From assembly GCA_026873275.1 (NCBI GenBank), contig JANTUC010000004.1, forward strand, positions 1,984,001 to 2,048,000: a stretch of DNA of 64,000 nt, read 5' to 3'. Source of the DNA: Pseudopithomyces maydicus. Taxonomy: Eukaryota; Ascomycota; Dothideomycetes; Pleosporales; Didymosphaeriaceae. Shown in pieces: positions 10,383 to 19,960 of the stretch; position 1 is the first letter of the stretch; the number at the start of each line of letters is the position of its first letter. Made by a program: the position numbers and the translations under genes. Below the pieces are notes generated by a model. It was not told the origin of the DNA. It made no database searches and saw only the letters and a list, made by a program, of their open reading frames with translations.

Positions 10383-11596
10383 TTATGCGTCGGTGCCCAC
10401 GCCATCGGTCCTGTTGCCATTACTCCGCTCGCTCTCCTCGCGCTGGGAAATCCTGGCCTTGATCTCAGTGGGGCTCTTCTTGCTGTCGGTGATGAGGCTC
10501 TTGAGCCATGTGTTCTCCGTCTCGAGCTGCTGGATACGGGTCTCGAGCACGCTGACGCGCTCCGTCATCTCCTTGGCCGTCTTCTCGAGGGCCTGCTCGC
10601 GCTGCTTCTTCTTCACGCGGAAGCGGGCGCTCGCGGCTGTGTTGCGGCGGCGCTTGTCCTCCTCGGCAGCGTGGCGGGCCGTCTCATCTGTAGGGGGTTG
10701 GTTGGGGGAGTCTGCAGCGTCGGCCTTGCGCTTCTTACCGGCGGCGACATCGAAGCCCGGGATGATGGGCGACACGGCCGACGAGGTGGGCGAGGCGTAG
10801 GCGTTGCCCACCGAGTAGGTGCGGGCGGCGGGCAGCGGGTTCTGGATGGAGGGGTCGATGGCGAGGGGCTGGGCGGAGAAGTTGGAGAAGTCGGCAAACT
10901 GGAAGTCGCCTGTGAACAGGTCAAAGTTAGCCATGGTGTTCGTACGGAGAAGGGACGAGTGCAGGGCGTCGTCGCTGGCGGCCGTCTCCAGCAGACCACG
11001 GCGGCATTGCGTGATTTGGGCGGTGCGATGCGCAGTTGGCAGGCTGGCAGGCCCCAGCAGGGCGTGGACGCCTGAGTGGCTGCCGGCCTGCAGAAGATGC
11101 GTGGGGTAAAACGGTTCGCAGGGCGCGTTTGGCGGGGTCGGCGGTGCACCGCCTATGGGAGCCACACACGCCCCAAGGCGAGCCCCGACAGGCCAGCGGG
11201 CCAGCAGACCCGGCAGAGTACGGCAAACCACGACGGGCCCATCCTCGTGCGTGCACACAGACGGAGACGGCACCGACGGCAGAGCAACAAAGCAGGAAGC
11301 CACTTACCACTGAAGTTGAAGTCCATTTTCGCGTCGCTCGCACTAGCCGCGGCCACTGTGCGACTCGCTTGCGTGGCCGGCGTGGTGGTGGCCGCGGGCG
11401 TCTCCATGCCGCTCAGGCCTGCGTCCAGCGACTGATCAAATCCAATGCTCGTCGTGTCGTACTCGGAGAAGAGATCCGTGTCCAGGAACATGGAGAAGTC
11501 CGGGCTCGAGTCGTGCACCTCTTCAGGCGCGACCGTGTTCAGGTTGGCGACGTACTGCGAGACGTTGGGCCCGCGACGGCCAATGTAGTTGGCCAT
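10383..11596 (-). CDS. bZIP transcription factor, CYS3/MetR-like
   Basis: DNA-binding regulator of the type that activates sulfur assimilation genes (N. crassa CYS-3, Aspergillus MetR). That role is inferred from the family. Exons are 11308..11596 and 10383..10909, 271 aa. The basic region RRRNTAASARFRVKKKQR is at about residues 183-200. A leucine zipper follows, with VLETRIQQLETENTWL at 217-232. The N-terminus MANYIGRRGPNVSQYVANLN fits the family. The intron is long for this window (398 nt): donor GTAAGT, branch GGCTAAC, acceptor TTCACAG. It contains an ATG at 10934 in frame with exon 2, so a shorter 183-aa form is possible. Upstream in-frame codons before 11596 lie in a repeat-rich leader and are unlikely to be translated. 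Confidence 0.87.
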
Positions 11597-11756
11597 CCGT
11601 CTTGCGTCTTGCCTCTGTGCCTCTGCGTCCAGGCGCTGGGGGTGCTCGGAATGTTTGTGTCGTGTGGGCGGTCGTTGTTGCAGTATGGGTTGCGTCAAGA
11701 TGAGTAATTCCGATGCTGCAGTGCCGAGCTGCCGGATAGATCTGCCACGCCGATGC

Positions 11757-11777
11757 GGGTGAGGGTGAGGGTGAGGG
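11757..11777 (+). repeat. Perfect G-quadruplex motif, GGGTGA repeat
   Basis: Four GGG tracts separated by TGA. It sits 161-181 bp upstream of the bZIP start codon, on the template strand of that gene, so the transcript or promoter carries the C-rich complement. Confidence 0.85.
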
Positions 11778-11821
11778 TGCACTGGGGGCTACGTGTTTCG
11801 TGTCGCTGTGCTGGAGAAGCA

Positions 11822-11845
11822 GCGGGATGGCGGGATGGCGGGATG
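11822..11845. repeat. 8-bp tandem repeat, three copies
   Basis: Three perfect copies of GCGGGATG in the bZIP upstream region, close to the G-quadruplex motif. Confidence 0.85.
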
Positions 11846-12511
11846 ATTGAGTGAGGAGTGGTTAATGGTGACGTTGAGAGGCTGTCTGGCAGTAGGTAAA
11901 AGGATTTGCGTAGCCCCGCGAATCGGCGCAGGAGCAGATTAGGTACGCTGAATGACTGATCGGATATGCTAGTCGGATACCGCCCTCTAGTCGCGTCCAC
12001 CCCACGGAGATGAGAAGATGAGAGATGGGCGGCTTTAGTGGGCCCGCCGGTTCAAGCAGCGCGCACTGCACACTGCACACTGCCGGTAGACTACAACAAT
12101 GCGAAGACGCTGCTCGTGAAGGGAGACGGCCGCCCGTCTTTGTATGCCCTTTGTCCAGCCCCTGCTGCTCGACCCCGCCTCTGCATCCAAACGACGTCTG
12201 TGTGGTGTGCGAGTTGGTAATCAACGCTGCAGCCCAAGGCATGCGCAACAAGTCGCTTTCCGGGCACCGCCGAGGTTCGACCATGGCCTAGAGCAAACAG
12301 GTACACCGGCCGTCACAGAAGCCTGGGGCGGGCGTGTCGATGTGACAGGGTCGCTGATGCTGCAGGGCACCGACGTGGGATGCTGCGAGCGCGTTTGTCA
12401 GCTGCTGCATCCTCCGCACCTTGGCTGCCCAAGAACAGCCACCAGATGCGCGCCCTACAGCCGGTGCAGCGCTGCATTGCGCTCTATTTTGGATTTTAGG
12501 TCAGCCGTGCG

Positions 12512-12519
12512 TCACGTGA
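12512..12519. promoter_or_regulatory. TCACGTGA palindrome (Cbf1/bHLH-type site)
   Basis: Perfect 8-bp palindrome 142 bp upstream of the CHL4 start codon. In budding yeast this is the Cbf1 site at MET promoters and in centromere CDEI. Its use in this fungus is inference. Confidence 0.5.
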
Positions 12520-12660
12520 CCAGACCCTGCCCGCGAGCCCGCCCGGTCGAGAAGTGGGCCCGCGACCACGACGCGTCTCCTCCAGGCGCGCGGATATCGA
12601 TAACAGCTGCCCACCACGGCCACCACCGATACACCGCCAACACCCTCCATGTAGCCCGCC

Positions 12661-14184
12661 ATGGCGCCCAAATCCAACACCACCGTGCCGGACTACAAGA
12701 ACATCCCGCACTCGCATCGCCTCAACACCGACCACCGCGAAGTCCAGCGCACCTTCACCAAGCTGTCCCGCCAGTCCCTCATCTCCCTCGCCCACCAATG
12801 GCTGGCCAAGAAGAACCGCGACTTCTGCCGCCCGTACTTGCTCGGCGACCGCGAGCCCCACGAGGAGGACGAGGACGAGCTGTACACCCCCGCCCAGAGC
12901 TATGACGAGCTGCAAGAAATCTATAAAGAACTGGCCGCGCGCAAGGGTGGAAAGCGCGAGATCCAGGATCGCATATTGGAAGGCGATTGGAGGGCCGGCG
13001 TGTCCATGTACCAGCTGGCCACCGCCGAGATACAGTACCTGCTGGACCATCCCAACAGCCTGCGGTGGACCGCGAAGCGTCTTGCACGTATCCCGAACGC
13101 TAAGAGCGTTTCGCTGGATATGGAAGTCACCAACGACTCGGAGCACTTGCCACGCTTCCAAGCGCAGACGTTCATGGCAAACCTGGCGAGGGAACTCTCA
13201 CCCCTTATGAAGGCACACTACTTGCTTATCAGGATCAAAACAATGCCCATGACCATACTGAGGGTGTACATACACGACTCACCATATAGCACCGAGGCCT
13301 CTCTGGCAACAGGGACTGGGGACAGTGCAAGATCTGTGCTTTTCATCTGGCCCAATGGCTCGCCCTTCGTCTACTCGTCAATCGCGAACCATTTCGGCCA
13401 GGTCATTAGTGATGACGGCCGCCATCTGCGTGATGTTGTACAGCAAGCCATACCAAAAGCCTTCTCTCGACCGTCGGCGAGGTACCAGCTCGCAAGCACA
13501 AACTTTACCACAAAGTCATTGGATGCTCTGCTTGCATATAGAGGGCCCGGAAAGAGCAACGCAGCATCTGGCGGCTGGAGCATCTTCCAAGATCACAGCT
13601 TCAGTCAAAATGCTCTTGATTTCATCACCAGCCAGAAGGATGATCCGCGTCACAAGAACCCCCACGGGAGCAAAGACACCACGAAAAGTGCGGCCAAGGC
13701 GGGACCAGGCCGACTGAAGCGAGCACTGGATGACAAGGAAACATCAGAGGCAAAGAGGAGGCGTGAGGTTGCAGCTGGCCGTTTCGGTTCCTCGGCTCAA
13801 CCCAATGATGGCCAAGGCCTAGAGCGTGTGGAAGTTCGTATTGATGATCCGTTCCCACCCATAGCTACATCTACTGAACGGGCAGACGGGGATGCTTCAC
13901 ATATCAGCGATTCGTCAAACCACAACCGAAGAGGACGACCGTCACTGCTCGACCGCTCTCTAGACGAGATTGAGGAACTAGAAGGCGGAGATGTTTGGGT
14001 TCCAGATGTGCGCGTTGTCTTTCAAGGAAGCCACGTATTCGCTGGTGTCAGGCAATTGGTCGAACAAGGCATCATCGATGGCGAGAAAATGCCGGGCTGG
14101 ATGACTGGCGAGGCCGGCGTCACCATTGGTGCTGTCAAAGATGGCAGGATAAGAACAAAGACCGGGCAGATTCCCGGCATTTAA
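12661..14184 (+). CDS. CHL4: Kinetochore protein CHL4 (CENP-N / Mis15 homologue)
   Basis: Component of the inner kinetochore CCAN/COMA-associated complex, which links CENP-A nucleosomes to outer kinetochore proteins. Single exon, 507 aa. The N-terminal half contains the family's opening pattern: LSRQSLISLAHQWLAKKN at about residues 35-52, then DGDWRAG-like and MYQLATAEIQYLLDHP segments. The middle is a conserved beta-rich part (MTILRVYIHDSPYS and VLFIWPNGSPFVYSS). The basic stretch RLKRALDDKETSEAKRRR is a likely nuclear signal. The C-terminal segment DVRVVFQGSHVFAGVRQLVEQGIID is also typical of CHL4. It is divergent from the bZIP gene and convergent with the HhH gene, whose stop lies 216 bp away. 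Confidence 0.85.
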   Translation: MAPKSNTTVPDYKNIPHSHRLNTDHREVQRTFTKLSRQSLISLAHQWLAKKNRDFCRPYLLGDREPHEEDEDELYTPAQSYDELQEIYKELAARKGGKREIQDRILEGDWRAGVSMYQLATAEIQYLLDHPNSLRWTAKRLARIPNAKSVSLDMEVTNDSEHLPRFQAQTFMANLARELSPLMKAHYLLIRIKTMPMTILRVYIHDSPYSTEASLATGTGDSARSVLFIWPNGSPFVYSSIANHFGQVISDDGRHLRDVVQQAIPKAFSRPSARYQLASTNFTTKSLDALLAYRGPGKSNAASGGWSIFQDHSFSQNALDFITSQKDDPRHKNPHGSKDTTKSAAKAGPGRLKRALDDKETSEAKRRREVAAGRFGSSAQPNDGQGLERVEVRIDDPFPPIATSTERADGDASHISDSSNHNRRGRPSLLDRSLDEIEELEGGDVWVPDVRVVFQGSHVFAGVRQLVEQGIIDGEKMPGWMTGEAGVTIGAVKDGRIRTKTGQIPGI

Positions 14185-14399
14185 TAGTCCCAGATTGCAC
14201 GGTGGACGTTGTTACTGGCGTTGGAAGCTCTGGTATAATACCCCTGGTGACTCGGCGTGGTGTTTTCGGTGTTTCGGTGCACCTTTTTCCAGTTAGTGGT
14301 ATGGTGATATGGAAATGTGTACGATCGTCATGTTCGAGTATCGTAGTCTGTTCTAATTCTTTCGCGTAATTTCTACAATTGGCGGCTTCGAAATCCTGG

Positions 14400-15636
14400 C
14401 TAGGTTGTCTTCCGCCGACTGCTTCTGCGTAAACCTTCGACTGGTGCCTTCGGTTCGATTGACTTTCGCTTTGCATCATGCTTTGCCTTTTTCGCTCGTG
14501 ACTGCTTGCTGATCCCATTTCCAACATCCTGTGGATCGACGACTTCTTCCGTTTCGGCTGCTTTTCGTTTGCCACCTTTCCTAGTTGCCTTGTCTTCCGT
14601 GTCTTTCTTAACAGGTTCTGCCACCCGTGTAGCCCCCATGTTGCCATCCTTTTTCCTGCCTTTCACCTTGACCTTGTCTACTGCTCCTTCCTCACCTACC
14701 CCTGAATCTTCCTGGGACCTTGATCCAAACAACGCTCCCTCATCCTGTGCAACATCCATCCCATTCCTACCTAATACCCAAGCCACCCTTTCCATATCCA
14801 CTGCCCTCACCCCTAATCTCCCACTCAACTCAGTCACACCTTGCAGCAGCAGTTCATACTCCTTTGCAGTGTACTTGATGCTGCGTTTCCAGCCGTTTGG
14901 GGAGCCAGGCGCGTCCCACATCATCCAGCGAAACAACTCATCCGAGAAGAAAGGGTAGAAATCCAGATTGGAAATGGAGAGGAGGAGAGAGGCGGTAGCG
15001 GGACCGATGCCTTTCAGCTTTGTGAGATCCTTTAAGGCTTTGGGAGCAATCGCTTCTAGAGAATCATCGTTGGATGTGTTGGAGAAGGCGGTGCACGTGA
15101 TATCTTCGATTTCGGAGGCAGGATTGCTGGAAACGAGGGAGAGCAGGGTAGGGCGGAAGGTTCCGTGTTTGCTAGGAAATGTCAGTCATATCTGTTTGAT
15201 ATTGATTCGTGAATCGCGAGATTGGTAAAACATCATTAATCGGATAGCTCATAAGGTGGCAGCGACACCAGCCGCTCCACCAGCGAGCAGATCATGGCCG
15301 ATGACAGAAACAATGACAAAAAAGTTGCAAGAAGAAGATACAGCTGAGCGCGGGAAGGTAATCAAGGATGGAATTCGACTTGGAAGTTGGCAAAGTGAAA
15401 TAAAGCTCAAATTAAACATACAGTTTCCACTCCACAAGCTTTACGACTTCTTCCTTTCTCAAGTACAGTTTTCCGTTGGTTGCGCGCTGCGCGACTTTGG
15501 AAGGGATGATGCCGTAACGGAACGCGTCTAGATCACGTAGATTATCTGGGACGGTAGACACATAACGGGAGAGAACATCATCAAAGACCGCTTTAGATAT
15601 CGCGGTGTATTTAAGAGATTTAATAGCGGGCGGCAT
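14400..15636 (-). CDS. Conserved fungal protein with helix-hairpin-helix core
   Basis: 328 aa from exons 15422..15636 and 14400..15171. The 250-nt intron has donor GTATGT and acceptor CCTAG, phase 2, joining VKLVEWKL to KHGTFRPTLL. LKGIGPATASLLLS at about residues 124-137 is a DNA-glycosylase-like HhH motif. The next segment, DFYPFFSDELFRWMMWD, is typical of a fungal family of unknown function. The C-terminal third is lysine-rich and probably a disordered nuclear tail (KRKAAETEE, RRSSRRKT). The in-frame codon at 15753 is GTG, so ATG 15636 (MPPAIKSLKYTAIS) is the start. A DNA-related role is inferred from the HhH motif only; catalytic glycosylase residues were not identified. Confidence 0.8.
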
Positions 15637-16921
15637 GCTTGCGAGGGCCGGTGGGAGCGATGATTGATGTTTAGAGTGATGTGCACCTTCTTTGGGTCGC
15701 GTATCTGGCGCGCGTAACGTGGGCGGGCCTGCTCCAGGGCTATGCGTGCCCACGTGAGCAACCGTCTCCCGTCAGGTACCCGAGCCTCAATGTAGAATAG
15801 GACCCTCGTTGCAACGGCACTACAACTTACATTTTTAAGAGTCGGAATTGCATGGCATCATAACCACCTATGTAAATTCGTTGATTTATCCCTGGAATTG
15901 ATGACACATGCGCTGCCTCACCTGCTCGCCTCGGTAACCTTCAGTACTTGCAACAGCATTCCAAGGTTACACGTTCTCATCACATCCTGACCCTGGAATA
16001 ATTAACAACATTGAGGATCCTAGCAACATAGAAGACAGTTACGACTTATTAAATCCTATGTGTGTTATGTACCCCACGAAGACAACCAATTTCTGCGCAG
16101 CAGGCTGATCAAGATGTTTCTTTCCCAAAAATCACCAAAAGACCGCCTTACTAATGCACAAAATGTTTTGCAACGTTACCCAAGCCTTTCCCTTGAAGAG
16201 CGGGTTGGTTTCAATTTTCAATGAGTCATATTTTTTCCAGAAAATGAAGTCACGCCCCAGTTCACCTTGATTCCGAGCGCACAAAAACACAAAACGCGGC
16301 TCTGTCGGATTCAGTATTCCCACGGCTACGATGTAACGTCAATCGCACCACGACCGCATAATGCATCTGCTAATCAAAGGCGTGGAAGAAAGATTTGGCA
16401 AATGCTCAGGCAGAGCGTGCGGGGAGAACATCGAGCATTTGTAGCGACTTTGCTGACTGCAGGTCTCGCACTCGGATATGATCCATTGTATTCTCAGCCA
16501 GAAGGGAAAAGGTGGTATCGAGCAAGTTCAAGATGAACTAACAAAAACAAATCGAAGCTTCATACCAGGGAAGCTGATAATAGTAGATACTACAGACCTA
16601 TAATAATCGTAAAGGGAGCAGTGATGTCACAAAACCCCCAATGTTTGGAGCCTCTATGTGAGAGAGCTGCATTGCATCGCTATTGGTGGCGGATACGAAC
16701 CATTGAGGCACCCATGCCTTGCAGGGTTGCCACATTAGCTTCAGCCACACCGCACATCTGTGCTGTTAGACATGTGTGAACTGCAGCCTGGTCAAATCTT
16801 GATATGAAAGATTGTATCTGAAGATACCCGAGCCCACTTATACACACGTCGAGGACCCAGGTTACCTAGTTGTATATAACCATAGCCGGTGTCAAGTCGT
16901 TGGCAAGGCACGACAGCCAGT
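15637..16921. other. Gap of about 1.3 kb between divergent genes
   Basis: Contains the promoters of the HhH gene (-) and the zinc-finger-like gene (+). Short open frames at 16132-16323 (-) and 16267-16536 (+) have no recognisable features. Confidence 0.5.
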
Positions 16922-19675
16922 ATGAGACTTGGTTACCACGGCCATTCTTTGCATCGCAAGATACAGTGGAAAGTTAAATCGTTATTTAATAACACCTATG
17001 ATTCGGATAATGAATCTGAGGATGAACCCGGAGATGAATATGCCCGATTTGCAGCAGACCTTGCAGCGGATCTTCGCCGCATGAAAGTGACATTACCCTC
17101 AAGAGGGAAACACAAGAGATCAGAGAAATCGAAGCAAAATGAACCACATGCCAGCGAGTGGATCCAGAAACACTACACTTCCACAGAAACCCCGTCACCT
17201 GCACCCAGCCATGATACTGAAACATCCGATTGTACTCTGGTGGATGATTTATACAGCAAGACAGCATGCCACGAGCTATATTGCCCGTTACCAGGAGTCA
17301 ATTATTCACCGACATGGAAAATGTCAGATTTGGTTGTCCAATCAGAGAAAAAACCAAGCACCCAGTACTTCTACGGAGACGGACGACGAGAGTATGCAAC
17401 TGCTTCCCGACATTCAGATTACACAACACCGAGTCAATACTTAGCGCACAGGGTACCCGTAGAGGACCCACTCGAGGTTTCAGAAATACTATCTTCCAAT
17501 CGAACTCTGAGTCCCTGGTCCAATTCGTCATCAGATTGTTCGTCGCATCATTGTGGTACGGCTCCCAATGACCTATTGAACATTCAAGACACAGCTCCAG
17601 GTCGGACGTGGTCTTTTACTAGTGGTCTTGCCGACGTTTTGGACCTGCACCCGTTGGCCACCAGAGCAAAAGCTAAACCACGGGCAGTGGACAGGGTACA
17701 TAAGTTCAAATCTAAACCGAGCTTTCCTTTAATAGGTCCAGGCTTGCAGCCAGTTTGCGGTACTGAGGGAGCCCCCAAAGCAGAAATCTTGGTCGAGGAC
17801 AAAAGTATGGGAGGAATTCAGAGATACAGAGGAGTCCGTCGCAATAGGGACACTGAAACTATTCTCCACGATTATGCTGGGTTAACAGTCTGTCCATGTG
17901 AACATAGAAAGAATAAGCATACCTGGAAATCAGTTCTCAAACAAACTGAACACTCATTTCCTTTGGCGGAATTACATGGAGACGGTTCTTGTGCCGAAGC
18001 AAATGTGGGGCCGACGATCCGGCTATGTGACGAACTGGAGCAATTGAATACCTGGAAACCAACCCTTAAAGAACCCGAAGAGCTGTATCATCTGGCAGAA
18101 CTACCAGGAGACAATGATTGTGCGACAACAAGCGATGATGGCGTCTCTACCTTAGTTCCTCCAATGGTCTCCTCATTGACCAAACAGAACTTTGGAGACG
18201 TGGACCCAGGTGTTGAATACAGCACTTCACAGCCATATGGCCATACCCCTGTACCGCCGGTTTTACCGCCTCTGAAGTTTGTCCCGTCAGCCGGTATAAC
18301 CTATCGTATCCACCAGACAGCCTTGCGACCGCGTTTAGCGCCACTTACTGCACCGCAAATATACACGTATGAGAAAAAGCTGGCACCAGAAACACCTGAA
18401 AATTTTGAACGTATTCCTGTTGCCAGGAAAGGCGTTCGTCCCGCCGTTGAAAGTACGCCCAAGTTGGATGCAGGGCTGTTACGTGGATCGCTGTCGAATA
18501 TTGCACACCATAATGTCCAAAATACTTCTGGTGCTAGCTCGGAGCGAAGGTCAAGTAGTTCTAACTCCCACAACAGCACTGGGAAGGGTACGAAAGAACC
18601 CCGTGGGAGTGCTTCAGGTAGCAATCAACGCAATAAGAGGCGAAAGATTGATGACCATACTGGCGATCAAGAGGAGGTATCTGACAGTGATTCTCAGGAG
18701 CGAAGGAAAAAGAATGACATGCCTAACCCACATAAAAATCCTCAATCAAGAAGATTGAAGTGTCCTTACTATCAGAGGCGCCCAGAGGAATGTCCCCTTG
18801 CCTCGTGTAGAGGCCAAGGTTTCACGGAAATGGCCAAATTGAAGTGAGTTCGATGAGAGTAACCCTTTTGAGAAGATACTAATCTTTCGCTTAGAGATCA
18901 TCTCAAACGAGTTCACGTTCAACCACTGCGGTGCACGCGATGTTGGGAAGAAGTCCAGATTTACGACCAACATTTCCGACAAGACGCCATATGCTCAAAA
19001 CGCGAAGAGCCTTACGACCGTCGAATCAGCCCATTGAAATTACGAGAGATTCGCTTCAATCGCGCACCATTTACGAAAGATCAATCTGCCGAGGAGAAAT
19101 GGGCAATACTATATCGAATCTTGTTTCCTGATGCGGAAGTGGTGCCTTCGCCTTGTATGTTGAAATTAATATAGTCTGATGAAACTGCTAACGTAGTTGC
19201 AACAGATGAGCAGAATGATATCGGCACCCAAATGGAGAAACTTCTCGTCATGAGTCTTGAAGAAGAGATCACCAAAGAACTTGGGGACGTTCTTGGCAAT
19301 ATCATCCATATTATACGGCAGAGACTGCCAGGGATAGTTGCACGATGCAGGAACAAAGCACGAAGACTCTCTGAAGAAAGCTTGCAGGACCTATCCACTT
19401 CGCCTCCAACGCCAACGACAATCTCAAATAGCGGAGCGGAAAGCATCTTCGATAAATCAAGTGGATTGGGCCCAAGTTCGACAACCCTCGACACTGATGT
19501 AGAGCTTCCTGTGTTTCCCCGAGATGCATGGGTGGAACAGAATGACACGAATGATTTCCTAAACTGTAATGAGACTATGGACTGCTTTGCCGGCTCAAAT
19601 AATGAGTTTGGAGCCGCTAGGGAATGGGAACCAAATGACAGTTGGGGGTCGATCTTTCAGTTTTCTAATAGCTAA
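16922..19675 (+). CDS. Fungal C2H2-like zinc-binding nuclear protein
   Basis: 883 aa from exons 16922..18843, 18895..19154 and 19206..19675. Introns are 51 nt each, with GTGAGT..TTAG and GTATGT..ACAG. The N-terminal two thirds look disordered and Ser/Thr-rich. At about 614-652 is the fungal pattern CPYYQRRPEECPLASC followed by KDHLKRVH, a C2H2-like finger common in Pezizomycotina proteins of unknown function. Next comes QPLRCTRCWEEVQIYDQHFR, a second possible metal-binding part. RNKRRKIDD is a possible nuclear signal. The codon at 16889 is GTG, so the ATG at 16922 (MRLGYHGHSL) is used. Probably a regulator, but targets cannot be named. Confidence 0.75.
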
Positions 19676-19960
19676 CAAATCTACTAGCGGTACTGGAAGG
19701 AAGACCGAAATTTTCTATGAAGGAATCAACATGGTACGGACCAGTAGACAGTGTCTCCCTCTTATTTTTAGGCAAAAGAAAAGCTTTCGATACTGAATTT
19801 ACTGTTTATTAGGTCACAATTTTGGATATTAGACTTATTACAAGACATTTGACGCTGAGGTACTGATGTATGTCTCCAGCATATAGGTCAAATACTATCA
19901 TTCGCAGTTTCTAAATGCCAACCACTATTTGGCCTTATACAGCAGTTCATGTCCGAGTCT

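Larger units (their letters stand above)
11597..12660. promoter_or_regulatory. Bidirectional promoter region, bZIP / CHL4
   Basis: About 1.06 kb between two divergent start codons. It carries the G4 motif, the GCGGGATG repeat and a TCACGTGA palindrome. Open frames here are GC-rich by-products without family resemblance. Confidence 0.7.

Noticed and set aside
10344..11075. Long open frames antisense to the bZIP gene
   Set aside because: They mirror the GC-rich, repetitive codons of the bZIP exon and intron and show no domain.
11597..11782. N-terminal extension of the bZIP protein beginning with a His-Pro repeat
   Set aside because: It is encoded by the GGGTGA repeat in the leader. MANYIGRR at 11596 matches the family start.
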